Shown: one piece after another, positions 25,184 through 34,673 of the stretch | Position numbering within the stretch: the stretch's first letter is position 1 | Layout of the letters: each line of letters opens with the position of its first letter | DNA from: Natronobacterium haloterrestre | GTDB taxonomy: Archaea; Halobacteriota; Halobacteria; Halobacteriales; Natrialbaceae | Reading direction: 5' to 3' | Length of the DNA: 64,000 nt | Assembly (NCBI RefSeq): GCF_900112205.1 | Contig: NZ_FOKW01000002.1 | Coordinates: 248,001 to 312,000 of the forward strand | Program-made: the position numbers and the translations under genes | Notes under the pieces: model-generated | What the model saw: the letters and a program-made list of their open reading frames with translations, nothing else | The model's database searches: none | Told to the model about the DNA's origin: nothing

Positions 25184-27499
25184 TCAGCCGCCGTGGCCGG
25201 GATAATCCCGCTCGAACCGCTCCTCGATCTCCCGTTCGTCGAACCGGACGATCACGGGGCGGCCGTGCGGACACGCGTAGGGGTTCTCGCAGTCGTCCAG
25301 CTTCGCGAGCAGGTCGACGACCGAGCCCTCGGTCAGCGACGTGTTCCCCGTCACCGACGGGTAACAGGCCAGATCGCCGAGGAACTCGTCGGCCAGTTCG
25401 TCGACCGTCTCGGCGCCCGCCTCGCGGTCGCCCTCGACGAACGACGTGAGGACGTCCCGCAGGTGTTCGGGCTCGAGCGTCTCCTCGAGGACGGCGGGGA
25501 CCGTCGTGACGGCCACCGTGCGGTCACCGACCCGGTCGGCGTAGAAGCCGAGCCGCTCGAGGGCGTCCGCGTACCCCGAGAACGCCTCCGCCTCGGCCGC
25601 GGTGAGCTCGAGTTCGACGGGTTCGGCCAGGGCCTGTGCCGGCGGGTCGTCGGCGAAGGCGTCCCGCAGCCGTTCGTAGTTGACCCGCTCGTCGGCGGCG
25701 TGCTGGTCGACCAGGGCGAGCCCGTCGGGCGTCTCGCAGACGAGGTAGGTGTCGTCGAGCTGGCCCATGACCCGCAGCGGCGGCAGGGAGTCGAACTCCG
25801 TCCGCTCGCCGGTGGCGGGGTCGCCCTCGAGGGTGCGCTGTTCGGTGGGGCCGTCGAACTTGCGTTCGGGGTCGTGGGAGTCGCGCTCGCCCGCGGCGTC
25901 CGTCCCGTCCGCGTCCGACCCGCGTTCCCCGGCGGAGCGGGCGTCTGCGGTTCCGGACCTGGACCTGGGCCCGGACTCGGACCCGGACTCGAGTGTCGCG
26001 TTCCGCCCCGAATCACCGGACGCATCGGGCTCCGTCGCCCCTCGACCCGGCTCGACCCCCTCGGTCGGCGAGTGCTCGGGCGATCCGGTCCGGTCTCGCG
26101 TCGAGTCCGGCGGCGTCTCGGACGTCGAACTCGACGCGTCCGGCTCCGACTCGGGGCTGGTGTCGTCCCCGGACGTAGCGGCGCTCGCGGTCGGGTTCGC
26201 GCTCGAGCGTTCCGGTTCCGTGGTATCGTCCGTCTCGCCCTCCATCTCGCCGTCCGTCCCGTCGACTCCCCGTGAGTCGAGCGCCGCTTCCCCGTGATCC
26301 GACTCGTCGCTCGGGTCCGACGCCGTCGACTCCGCGTCCCGTCCCGTCACCGGCCCGCTGCGGTCGGGTTCGATCCGTGCCTCGCCCGGCGCGGACCGCC
26401 CGCGGGGCGCGCGGGACCGCAGGAGGCCGTGCTCGAGCAGCGCCGACTCCACCGCGGCGTCGACCTGCCGGCGGACGGCATCGTCGTCGTCGAACCGCAC
26501 CTCGCGCTTGCGGGGGTGGACGTTCACGTCCACCGCGTCGCCGGGCACCTCGAGGAAGAGGGTGACGAACGGGTAGCGATCGCTCCCCAGTTGGGTCCCG
26601 TACGCGCCCATGATCCCCTCGCGGATCGCGTCGGCGGTCACGGCGCGGTCGTTGACGTAGGTGGCGAGGTACTCCCGGCTCGAGCGGTTCGTTTCGGGAT
26701 GGCTCACGAGCCCCGAAATCGAGTCGACCGGCCCCGGCGGGAGGTCGTCGCCGTCGGCCTCGACGGGGATCATCGAGGAGGCGACCTCGCGACCGTAGAC
26801 CGCGAGGACGGCGGCCTGGAGGTCGCCCTGGCCGGTCGTGGCGAACACCTCCCGGCCGTCGTGGGTCAGCGAGACGGCGACGTCCGGGTTCGCCAGCGCG
26901 TAACGGGTGACGACGCGGTTGACGTGGGCGAACTCGGTCGCGGTCGTCTTCAGGAACTTCCGGCGGGCGGGCGTATTGTAAAAGAGGTCCTCGACCTCGA
27001 CGACGGTCCCCTCGGGACAGCCCGCGGGTTCGACGCTCGTCACGTCGCCGCCCTCGTAGACGAGTTCCGTCCCCGTCTCGCTCCCGTCGCGGGGCCGCGA
27101 GCGGATCGTCAGCCGCGAGACCGAGCCGATCGTATGCAGGGCCTCGCCCCGGAAGCCCAGCGTGGAGACGCCCGACTCGAGGTCCTCGAGGTCCTCGATC
27201 TTGCTCGTCGTGTGCTGGCGGACCGCGGCCCGGAGGTCGGCCTCGGTCATCCCGCGGCCGTCGTCGGCGACCCGGATCAGTTCGGTGCCGCCCTCCTCGA
27301 CGGTGACGTCGACGCGGGAGGCGTCGGCGTCGAGGCTGTTCTCGACCAGTTCCTTCACCGCGCTGGCGGGCCGCTCGACGACCTCGCCGGCGGCGATCCG
27401 GGCGACGGTGTCCTCGTCCAACTGGTGGATCTCGGTCCCGTCCGCGTTCGTCGGCGCTCCGTCGGTTTCGGCTCTCGAGTCGTCGGGTTCTCCGGTCAT
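25184..27499 (-). CDS. mutL: DNA mismatch repair protein MutL
   Basis: A 771-residue protein. The GHKL ATPase is at the N-terminus: ELVENSLDADAS, DDGRGM, and STLGFRGEALHTI. A transducer domain with NVHPRKREVRF follows. Residues about 365-560 are a very long Ser/Asp/Glu/Gly/Thr-rich linker. The C-terminal domain has the endonuclease motif DQHAADERVNYERL and CPHGRPVIVRF, so it should nick DNA. ATG 27499 overlaps the stop of the upstream aldolase gene by four bases (ATGA), indicating translational coupling. MutS is encoded 2.8 kb away on the same strand. Confidence 0.96.
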   Translation of the reverse strand: MTGEPDDSRAETDGAPTNADGTEIHQLDEDTVARIAAGEVVERPASAVKELVENSLDADASRVDVTVEEGGTELIRVADDGRGMTEADLRAAVRQHTTSKIEDLEDLESGVSTLGFRGEALHTIGSVSRLTIRSRPRDGSETGTELVYEGGDVTSVEPAGCPEGTVVEVEDLFYNTPARRKFLKTTATEFAHVNRVVTRYALANPDVAVSLTHDGREVFATTGQGDLQAAVLAVYGREVASSMIPVEADGDDLPPGPVDSISGLVSHPETNRSSREYLATYVNDRAVTADAIREGIMGAYGTQLGSDRYPFVTLFLEVPGDAVDVNVHPRKREVRFDDDDAVRRQVDAAVESALLEHGLLRSRAPRGRSAPGEARIEPDRSGPVTGRDAESTASDPSDESDHGEAALDSRGVDGTDGEMEGETDDTTEPERSSANPTASAATSGDDTSPESEPDASSSTSETPPDSTRDRTGSPEHSPTEGVEPGRGATEPDASGDSGRNATLESGSESGPRSRSGTADARSAGERGSDADGTDAAGERDSHDPERKFDGPTEQRTLEGDPATGERTEFDSLPPLRVMGQLDDTYLVCETPDGLALVDQHAADERVNYERLRDAFADDPPAQALAEPVELELTAAEAEAFSGYADALERLGFYADRVGDRTVAVTTVPAVLEETLEPEHLRDVLTSFVEGDREAGAETVDELADEFLGDLACYPSVTGNTSLTEGSVVDLLAKLDDCENPYACPHGRPVIVRFDEREIEERFERDYPGHGG

Positions 27500-28389
27500 G
27501 CCTCGAGCAGTGTGTCGACGGCGGTTTCGATTCGCGAGCGGTCATCGTCGGGCACCGGCACCAGCGGCGGCCGTACGGCGTCGTTCGGGATCACGCCCCG
27601 GTAGGCCAGCGCCGCCTTCGTCACCGGCGCGAACCCGTACTCGTCGCAGGCCTCGAACAGCCCCGAAACCGCCGACTGGAGCCTTCGGCCCCGCTCCGTC
27701 CCGGCGGTTTCGGACAGTTCGGCGTAGGCCTCGGGCGCGACGTTCGACAGCGCGTTGATGCCGCCGTCGCCGCCGGTTCGGAGCGCGGGAACGAGCAGGG
27801 CGTCGTACCCCTGCAACAGGAGGAACTCCTCGGGAGTGCGCTCTCGCGCCGACAGGAAGTACTCGAGGTCGCCGCTCGAGTCCTTCAGGCCGACGCACGA
27901 CTCGCGCTCGGCGAGGGTTTCGACGACCTCGAGCGGAATCGGCTCGCCGGTACAGGCCGGGATGTTGTACAGCAGCAAGGGCAGTGACGTCTCGTCGGCG
28001 ACCCGGTCGAAGAACTGCCGGACGCCGTCCGGGTCGTTCGAGGGGTGGAAGTACGGCGGCACGACGACCGCGGCGTCCGCACCGACGTCGGCCGCCTCGT
28101 CGACGTAGTCGACCGTCTCGCTGACGCTCGTCGCGGCCGCGCCGGCCAGGACCGGTACCTCGCCGTCCGCGCGATCGACGACGATCTCGACGACCCGTCG
28201 CCGTTCCGCGGGCGCGAGGCTCGCGAACTCGCCCGTCGTCCCGCAGGGGAACAGGCCGTCGATCCCACCCGCGAGCAGGTGATCGACCAGGTCGGCGAGG
28301 GCGTCCTCGTCGAGGTCCCCGTCCGCGTCCATCGGCGTCACGAGCGGACAGGTGATCCCCTCGAGCGCCCGTCGAAGCCGGAGGTTCAT
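27496..28389 (-). CDS. DapA/N-acetylneuraminate-lyase family aldolase
   Basis: A 297-residue class I aldolase-type protein. CGTTGEFASL is the pyruvate carboxylate-binding motif (GTTGE), YNIPACTG carries the conserved Tyr, and VGLKDSSGD the Schiff-base Lys. The usual annotation is 4-hydroxy-tetrahydrodipicolinate synthase, but this superfamily also includes 2-keto-3-deoxygluconate/galactonate aldolases, and no dapB is adjacent. In DapA the last motif usually includes an Arg near YNVPxRT; here ACTG is found, so an aldolase acting on a sugar acid is equally plausible. Start ATG 28389. It overlaps mutL by 4 bp. Confidence 0.86.
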   Translation of the reverse strand: MNLRLRRALEGITCPLVTPMDADGDLDEDALADLVDHLLAGGIDGLFPCGTTGEFASLAPAERRRVVEIVVDRADGEVPVLAGAAATSVSETVDYVDEAADVGADAAVVVPPYFHPSNDPDGVRQFFDRVADETSLPLLLYNIPACTGEPIPLEVVETLAERESCVGLKDSSGDLEYFLSARERTPEEFLLLQGYDALLVPALRTGGDGGINALSNVAPEAYAELSETAGTERGRRLQSAVSGLFEACDEYGFAPVTKAALAYRGVIPNDAVRPPLVPVPDDDRSRIETAVDTLLEA

Positions 28390-28677
28390 ACGTGATGCTT
28401 TCGCGGAAGCCGCAAAAGCGTATCCACTCCGGACACTCGACTCTCGACGACCTCGAGGTTCGCTCGAGGGGACCACCGGCCCTCCTTGACCGAGACACCA
28501 GGACACCGGAGCGGAAGACTTGCCGAAACCTCCGAGGCTCCCCCGGGCCCGCGGTCGCCCCTGGACGGCCGTCCTGACGGCCCAGGCGACGGCTTCCGAT
28601 ACGTCGGACGTCATCGGTAGCCCCGCCATTTTCCCCCGTCCCACGCTTGAATACCCGGCGTTCGCAAGGTCGGGGTG

Positions 28678-29127
28678 ATGAGCGACTCAGCACGGACCCA
28701 GCGATTCGGCGTCTCGGCGACGAGCGACAGCCACACGAAGACGACGGTCTCGACCCGCGACTTCGAGTTCGTGGTCGACGAACCGCCCGAGAGCGGCGGG
28801 ACCGACGACGGCCCCACACCGGTCGAGTACCTCCTGGGCTCGTGGGCGGGCTGTCTCAACGTCGTCGCCCACATCGTCGCCGACGAGTACGACTTCGACC
28901 TCGAGTCCGTCGAGATCGACCTCGAGGGCGAGATCGACCCCGCGAAGTTCCTGGGGAAGACCGACGACGGCCGGGCGGGCTACCGGGAGATCGACGTGAC
29001 CCTCGACGTCGAGGCCGACGCCGACGAGGATACCATAGAGGAGTGGTTCGCGGAGGTCGAGGAGCGCTGTCCCGTCGGCGACAACATCCAGCACGAGACG
29101 CCGGCGACGATCGAACTCGAGGGCTGA
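28678..29127 (+). CDS. OsmC/Ohr family peroxidase-like protein
   Basis: A 149-residue protein. The first redox Cys is in LGSWAGCLNVVAHIVADEY and the second in VEERCPVGDNIQ, the standard OsmC/Ohr spacing. Such proteins reduce organic hydroperoxides using a dithiol; here thioredoxin or gamma-glutamylcysteine-linked reductants are possible (inference). Start ATG 28678 is one codon inside a GTG (28675). A TATA-like TTGAATACCC lies about 30 bp upstream. Confidence 0.93.
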   Translation: MSDSARTQRFGVSATSDSHTKTTVSTRDFEFVVDEPPESGGTDDGPTPVEYLLGSWAGCLNVVAHIVADEYDFDLESVEIDLEGEIDPAKFLGKTDDGRAGYREIDVTLDVEADADEDTIEEWFAEVEERCPVGDNIQHETPATIELEG

Positions 29128-29153
29128 AGCGTTCTGGCCGGGAGTAGTTCGAC

Positions 29154-30212
29154 TCACTCGCGGCGGGGCGTCGTCGCCGCGAACGAACGGAGGGCCGACG
29201 GATCGCCCGTCGTCGCCGTCTCGACGTAGTGGGCCGCACAGCAGTTCGCGAGCGCGAGCGCCGTCTCCCACTCCCAGCCGCGGGCCCGGCCGACCGCCAG
29301 TCCCGCGCTGAATCGATCCCCGGCCCCGGTTCGTCGCCGCGGCTCCTCGACCGCGAGGTTCTCGAGGGCGACCGTGCCGTCCCGCGTGGCCGCGACCGCC
29401 GCCTCGGTTTCGTGGAGGACAACGGCCTCGATTCCGGCCGCCGATCGGACCGCTCGGACGTGCTCGCGGTCGCCTCCGCCGAGATCGCCGTCGAGCGCCG
29501 CAACCGTGGCCTCGAGTTCCGCCCGATTGACGCTGTAGACGACGTCCGTCCGCGCGTCGAGGTCGCCCAGCGCCTCGAGAAAGGCCACGATAGCGTCGTT
29601 CGAGCGGGTGCTCACCGGACCCGGATCGACGACGACGGTCCCGACGTTGGTCGGGAGCGTCCCGTCCGCGAGCGTCGCCAGCGCGTCGGTCAGTCCTCCG
29701 GCCGATACCCAGTTGCCACAGCAGAGCGCGTCCGCCGCCAGGGCGTCGCCCGGGTCTTCGCCCGCGGCGGCCGCGAGGTCCGCGAGCGTCCAGTCCTCGA
29801 TCCGTCGGGCACGTTCGGCGAGCAGGAGGTCGTCGTCGGCGAACGGGAAGACGTCGATCCGTGCGGGCGGGCCCATCGAGACGGTTTCGAACGGCAGATC
29901 CGCGAAGACGGGGTCTTCGAGGTGGCCGTACAGCGTCGTCTCCGCACCCAGCGCGTGGGTCTGTCGGGCCATGTTGACCGCCTGGCCGGCGGGTTCCCTG
30001 GATCGGCGCTCGATCGGGAACGAGTCGTACTCGCTGCGGGCGATCCGCTCGCCGAACGTCTCGCGCTCGGCGATCCGGTTTCCCTCGCCGTCGTAAGCGG
30101 CGTAGTACTCGTCGACGCTGCCGTCGGGGAAGGCGACGATCCGCGGCCCGTCGGTCGCGGTCGCGTCGTCGCCGTCCCCCGCCAGCCGCTCGACGAGTGC
30201 GTCGTAGCCCAT
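29154..30212 (-). CDS. PfkB-family carbohydrate kinase, substrate unknown
   Basis: A 352-residue ribokinase-like protein. The C-terminal signature EPRRRTGAGDRFSAGL holds the catalytic Asp. The N-terminal half has SREPAGQAVNMARQTHALG, comparable to PfkB signature 1 (GGxxxN), with Pro-Ala-Gly-Gln in place of two Gly. The N-terminal sheet includes VDEYYAAYDGEGNR, not usual in the family. It therefore is a divergent kinase, possibly acting on a sugar or nucleoside. ATG 30212 is used; the frame stays open further upstream but runs into mutS. It follows mutS by 52 bp on the same strand. Confidence 0.85.
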   Translation of the reverse strand: MGYDALVERLAGDGDDATATDGPRIVAFPDGSVDEYYAAYDGEGNRIAERETFGERIARSEYDSFPIERRSREPAGQAVNMARQTHALGAETTLYGHLEDPVFADLPFETVSMGPPARIDVFPFADDDLLLAERARRIEDWTLADLAAAAGEDPGDALAADALCCGNWVSAGGLTDALATLADGTLPTNVGTVVVDPGPVSTRSNDAIVAFLEALGDLDARTDVVYSVNRAELEATVAALDGDLGGGDREHVRAVRSAAGIEAVVLHETEAAVAATRDGTVALENLAVEEPRRRTGAGDRFSAGLAVGRARGWEWETALALANCCAAHYVETATTGDPSALRSFAATTPRRE

Positions 30213-30264
30213 ACCGAGTTCGATACCTCCGCGGAGAAAACGGCGACGGTCGTCGGCGCGGGAG

Positions 30265-32919
30265 CTACTCGCCGCCGTCGCCCTCGAGCCGTCGCTGCAG
30301 GTCCTGGACCTTCGAGACCAGTTCGATCGGCGGCGTCGTGTTGACGTCGATCTCCTCGAGGTCCTCGAGGACGTCTTTCGCCTCGGGATCGACCGCGTCG
30401 TTGTCCGTCTCGCCGTCGGTTCGCTCCCCGCCGTCGGCGCTCGCCTCCCCGCGGAACTGGCCGCTCGAGAGGTCGAACACCGTCTGGACGGGTTCGTTCG
30501 AGCCGCCGCCCTTGGCTTCGATGGCCTTCTCCTCGCGCAGGCGCTCGAGGACGTCACGGGCCCGGTCGACGACGGGGTTCGGCACGCCGGCGAGGTCGGC
30601 GACGTGGATGCCGTAGGAACGGTCGGTCGGGCCGTCCCGGACGGTCCGCAGGAAGGTGACGTCGCCGTCCTGTTCGTCGGCGGCGACGTGGACGTTCGCC
30701 ACGCGGGGGAGTTCCTCCGCGAGCCCCGTCAACTCGTGGTAGTGGGTCGCAAAGAGCGTCTTCGCCCGGACCTCGTTGTGCAGGTACTCCGTGGCGGCCC
30801 AGGCGATCGAGATCCCGTCGTACGTGGCGGTCCCGCGGCCGACCTCGTCCAGGATCACCAGCGAGTCCTCGGTCGCGGTGTGGAGGATGTTCGAGAGTTC
30901 GCTCATCTCGACCATGAACGTCGACCGGCCCTGCGCGAGTTCGTCCAGCGCGCCGACGCGGGTGAAGATGCCGTCGACGAGTCCGATCTCGGCGTCTCTG
31001 GCGGGAACGAAGCTCCCGATCTGGGCCAGGAGGACGATACACGCCACCTGCCGCATGTACGTCGACTTCCCGGACATGTTGGGCCCCGTCACGACCAGGA
31101 AGCCCCGGTCCTCGTCCATCCGCACGTCGTTGGGGACGAACTCGGTCGTCTGCTCGACGACCGGGTGGCGGCCCTGATCGATCTCGAGCCGATCCCCGCG
31201 GTGGAGGTCGGGCCGAACCCAGCGGTTCTCGGCCGCGTGGGTCGCCAGGCTCGCCAGCGCGTCGACGGTCGCGAGCGCCCGGCCGACGTCCTGCAGGAGT
31301 TCCGCGCGGTCGGCGACCGCCTCGCGGAGTTCCTCGAAGAGTTCGTACTCGAGGTCGCCCCGACGTTCCTCGAGCCGGAGCACCTCCCGCTCTTTCTCCT
31401 CGAGTTCCTCGGTCGTGAACCGTTTCGAGTTCTTGAGCGTCTTGATCTGTTCGTAGCTCTCGGGAACGCCGTCGGCCGCGGACTTGCCGACCTGGATGTA
31501 GTAGCCGTCGGTCTTGTTGCGGTCGACGGTGACGTGCGAGAGGCCGTGCCGGGACTTCTCGCGCTCGGCGAGGGTATCGAGCCACTCCTTGATCTCCTCG
31601 TGGCGCTCGATCACCTCGTCGAGTTCGTCGTCGTAGCCCCGCCGGAAGAGCCCGCCCTGGGTGACCGTCGACGGCGGCTCCTCGGCCAGCGCCTCCTCGA
31701 GGGTCTCCCGGAGGTCCGCGGCCGCCTCGCGGTCCGGCCGGTCGACGATCTCGACGAGCGGCGAGTTGGCAAGGTCGGGGTTCGACTCGATCGTCTCGGC
31801 GAGCGTCGGCAGGACGCCGAGCGTGTCCCGCACCGACAGCAGGTCGCGGGCGTCGGCGCTGCCGTGGGTCGCCTTCGAGGCCAGCCGCGCCAGGTCGTAG
31901 GCCTCGCCCAGCGCGTCCCCCAGTTCGTCGCGGGCCAGCGCGGCCGTCGAGAGCGCGGCGACCGACTCCTGGCGGCGCTCGAGGACCTCGAGCGAGCGCC
32001 GGGGCCGCTGGAGCCACTCCTTCAGGAGCCGACCGCCGGCGCTGGTCTCGGTGTGGTCGATCGTCTCGAACAGCGATCCCTCGCTGTCGCCTTGCATGGT
32101 CTCGGTCAGCTCGAGGTTGCGCTGGGTGGTCGCGTCCAGCGTGACGTGGTCGTCGCCGTGGTGGGCCTGGATGCGGGTCATCGAGGCCAGCACGCCCGCG
32201 CCGGTCTCCTCGACGTAGTCCAGGACGGCGCCGGCGGCAGCGATCGCTGAGTCGCCGACCGACAGCCGGTCGACCGTCTCCCGGCCGAACTGCTCGCCGA
32301 CCGCGTGGTCGGCCCGCTTGGGTACGAACCCCTCCGTCTCGTGGAGGGTGAGCGTGGCGTCGATCCGCTCGCGGATCGTCTCGAGCAGGTCGTCGTCCGC
32401 CCGCGCGTCGGGTCCGGGCAACACCTCGACGGGGTCGAACCGGTACAACTCGGTCAGCGCCTCGTCGGCGTCGGCCGCCTCCGCGACGAGGAAGCGGCCG
32501 GTGGTCACGTCGGCGAACGCGAGGCCGTAGTCGTCGGTCGTCCCGCCGGCGACCACCGCCGCCAGGTACTGTGCGTCGGCGTCGGTCGTCTCGAGTAGGG
32601 TTCCCGGCGTCACCACGCGGACGATCTCGCGGGCGTGGCCGGAGTCGGTCTCGTACTGGTCGGCGACGGCGACCCGGTAGCCGCGCTCGACCAGCGCCTT
32701 GAGATAGGGCGTCAGGTCGTCGACCGGGACGCCGGCCATCGGGTACGACGATCCGTGTGAGGACTTCTGGGATACCTTCAGATCGAGTTCGTCGGCGACG
32801 ATCTCGGCGTCTTCGTCGAAGAACTCGTAGAAGTCGCCACACTGCATCGCCAGCAACTCCGCGTCGGTCTCTTCTTTCAGCGAGAGAAACTCGCCGACGA
32901 TCCCCGTCGCCTCTGTCAT
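30265..32919 (-). CDS. mutS: DNA mismatch repair protein MutS
   Basis: An 884-residue protein with the mismatch-recognition motif GDFYEFF near residue 30 (Phe-x-Glu). The clamp and lever regions follow. The ABC-type ATPase has Walker A TGPNMSGKSTYMRQVA, DEVGRGTATYDG (Walker B/D-loop) and TLFATHYHEL. It recognises mispairs and recruits MutL. ATG 32919 is chosen over an in-frame upstream ATG at 32940 because MTEATGIVGEFLSLK is the usual N-terminus. The C-terminal tail (roughly 815-884) is acidic and low-complexity. It is transcribed with the PfkB gene downstream. Confidence 0.97.
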   Translation of the reverse strand: MTEATGIVGEFLSLKEETDAELLAMQCGDFYEFFDEDAEIVADELDLKVSQKSSHGSSYPMAGVPVDDLTPYLKALVERGYRVAVADQYETDSGHAREIVRVVTPGTLLETTDADAQYLAAVVAGGTTDDYGLAFADVTTGRFLVAEAADADEALTELYRFDPVEVLPGPDARADDDLLETIRERIDATLTLHETEGFVPKRADHAVGEQFGRETVDRLSVGDSAIAAAGAVLDYVEETGAGVLASMTRIQAHHGDDHVTLDATTQRNLELTETMQGDSEGSLFETIDHTETSAGGRLLKEWLQRPRRSLEVLERRQESVAALSTAALARDELGDALGEAYDLARLASKATHGSADARDLLSVRDTLGVLPTLAETIESNPDLANSPLVEIVDRPDREAAADLRETLEEALAEEPPSTVTQGGLFRRGYDDELDEVIERHEEIKEWLDTLAEREKSRHGLSHVTVDRNKTDGYYIQVGKSAADGVPESYEQIKTLKNSKRFTTEELEEKEREVLRLEERRGDLEYELFEELREAVADRAELLQDVGRALATVDALASLATHAAENRWVRPDLHRGDRLEIDQGRHPVVEQTTEFVPNDVRMDEDRGFLVVTGPNMSGKSTYMRQVACIVLLAQIGSFVPARDAEIGLVDGIFTRVGALDELAQGRSTFMVEMSELSNILHTATEDSLVILDEVGRGTATYDGISIAWAATEYLHNEVRAKTLFATHYHELTGLAEELPRVANVHVAADEQDGDVTFLRTVRDGPTDRSYGIHVADLAGVPNPVVDRARDVLERLREEKAIEAKGGGSNEPVQTVFDLSSGQFRGEASADGGERTDGETDNDAVDPEAKDVLEDLEEIDVNTTPPIELVSKVQDLQRRLEGDGGE

Positions 32920-33065
32920 ACGCGAGCCGTGGCGTTCCACCCCAAAAACCCTGCGGGATCCGGGGCGAAAGTGATCGACGGGCGAGGGAAACGAGAGGAT
33001 CGATTCGTGTGACTCCTGTCGGGGTACTATTACGGCTCGCGTGGTACGTCGTCACGAGTCAACCG

Positions 33066-33902
33066 ATGGCTGCCCCTCGCTCTCGAGATCACCGCGTGCT
33101 CGTCCCGGTCGACGTCCTCGGCGGGCAAAGCGTCCCCCGGACGGTCGTCGACGCGTTCGCGTCCGTTCCGGTCACGCTGCTCGCCTACCGCGAGATTCCC
33201 GACCAGATCGCCACCAGTCACGCCCGCGACCAGTACGGCGACCGCGCCCGTGCGGAACTCGAGGAACTCCGGTCCGTCTTCGAGGACGCCGGCTGCGTCG
33301 ACGTCTCGACCCGCCTCGTCTTCACGCACGATCGGCTGAAAACCTTCGAGCGGGTCGCGGTCGACGAGGACTGCCACGCCGTCCTGATGCTCAACCCCGC
33401 GCCGAAACTCGAGTCGGTGCTGGTCGCGATCCGTGGCGACGTCAACCTCGAGTACATCGCCGACCTTCTCGGAACGCTGCTGACCGGCACCGACCTCGAG
33501 GTGACGTTCTTCCGCGTCATCGGCGACGAGAGCGACCGCGACGCGGCCGACGAGTTGGTCGAGACCGCGGCTGACGAACTGGAAGCCGCCGACGTCGACC
33601 GCGATCGGATACACGCGCAGGTGACGCTCGAGGGCTCGCCAACCCAGGCCATCCTCGCGGCCGCGGCGGAGCACGACATGCTCGTCCTCGGCGAGAGTCG
33701 ACCGTCGATCCGCCGGTTCATCTTCCGCGACCGGGCGAAGACCCTGGCCAGGGGAACGGTCGATCCGGTGTTGGTCATCCGCGGGGAGTATCTCGAGGAA
33801 GAGGAGGAAAGCGAGAGTGACGATGGCGAAGCGAACGAGGGCGACGAGAGTGACGATGGCGAAGCGGACAGGAGCGGTGAGAACCGCGAGAACGGTGGGT
33901 GA
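33066..33902 (+). CDS. universal-stress-protein family, with acidic repeat tail
   Basis: A 278-residue protein with two USP-like halves. The first half VLVPVDVLGGQSVPRTVVDAFASVPVTLLAYREIP shows the USP strand-helix start. The second ends in HDMLVLGESRPSIRRFIFRDRAKTLA, followed by PVLVIRG. The ATP-binding GxGxxG...SGS loop is not obvious. The last 35 residues are highly acidic, with a twice-repeated ESDDGEA unit. It is convergent with the other USP gene at 33908, six base pairs away. A stress-response role is family inference. Confidence 0.87.
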   Translation: MAAPRSRDHRVLVPVDVLGGQSVPRTVVDAFASVPVTLLAYREIPDQIATSHARDQYGDRARAELEELRSVFEDAGCVDVSTRLVFTHDRLKTFERVAVDEDCHAVLMLNPAPKLESVLVAIRGDVNLEYIADLLGTLLTGTDLEVTFFRVIGDESDRDAADELVETAADELEAADVDRDRIHAQVTLEGSPTQAILAAAAEHDMLVLGESRPSIRRFIFRDRAKTLARGTVDPVLVIRGEYLEEEEESESDDGEANEGDESDDGEADRSGENRENGG

Positions 33903-33907
33903 AGGAG

Positions 33908-34651
33908 TTACTCGTCGCGGCCATCCGACAGCGAGGAGGACCCGGCGGCTTCGCGTTCGTCCTCGCCCTCGAGACGCCGAACCACGAGCACCGGCCCGAA
34001 CGACTCCGCGGCGACCCGTTCGGCAGCCTCGCCGAAGACCAGCGTTCGCAGTGAGGGGGCCTGTTCGCCCATCACGACGGCATCGTGGTCGGCCGCCGCG
34101 TCGATTAAGGCCTCGAGCGGCGGTTCCTCGAGCGAGAGTTGCGTCCGTACGTCGATCCCCCGCTCGGACAGCGGGCCGGCCGCCGTCTCGAGCAACTCCC
34201 GGCCAGCGGACTCGTCGTCGGTCGCCAGAAAGAGCGTGACGCCGATCTCCCGGTCGCCGATCAGTTCCGCGACGAACGAGACGATCCGCTCGACCGCGAC
34301 GTCGCTGGTCAGCGTCACGAGCAGTCGATCGATCGGCCCGGTCGCGCCCGTGATCGCGTAGACGCCCGCTCCCGTGTCCGCAGCGACGCGCTCGATCGTC
34401 TGTTCGGCGTCGTGGGTGAACACGAGCCGGTAGTCGGCGGTGCCCTCCTCGGCCCCGAACTCCCGGGCGAGGTCCTCGAGCGCGTCGGTTGCCCGGTCCT
34501 CGTACTGCAGCCGCGCCTGGTCGGGCGGCGTCTGCTCCGGCAGGACGTGGTAGCCGAGGACGGTCACGTCAGTCGGCTCGAGCAGTTCGGCGAGGCCGGC
34601 CGGTACCGATTCCCCCTCGAGGATCGCCACTGGAACGAGCGTGCGTGTCAT
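33908..34651 (-). CDS. universal-stress-protein family partner of the permease
   Basis: A 247-residue two-half USP-like protein: TLVPVAILEGESVPAGLAELLEPTDVTVLGYHVLP at the start and DHDAVVMGEQAPSLRTLVFGEAAERVAAESFGPVLVVR in the second half. It is closely similar in architecture to the neighbouring gene at 33066, suggesting duplication. It lies 22 bp downstream of the APC permease on the same strand, the classic haloarchaeal permease-USP pairing in which the USP partner may regulate transport (inference). Confidence 0.88.
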   Translation of the reverse strand: MTRTLVPVAILEGESVPAGLAELLEPTDVTVLGYHVLPEQTPPDQARLQYEDRATDALEDLAREFGAEEGTADYRLVFTHDAEQTIERVAADTGAGVYAITGATGPIDRLLVTLTSDVAVERIVSFVAELIGDREIGVTLFLATDDESAGRELLETAAGPLSERGIDVRTQLSLEEPPLEALIDAAADHDAVVMGEQAPSLRTLVFGEAAERVAAESFGPVLVVRRLEGEDEREAAGSSSLSDGRDE

Positions 34652-34673
34652 GGTCGTTGGGTGGGTGTCGGTG

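Noticed and set aside
30554-33055. An 833-codon open frame on the minus strand overlapping mutS
   Set aside because: It is a frame shadow of mutS; its translation is Arg/Gly/Pro-rich, as expected from G+C-rich alternative frames.
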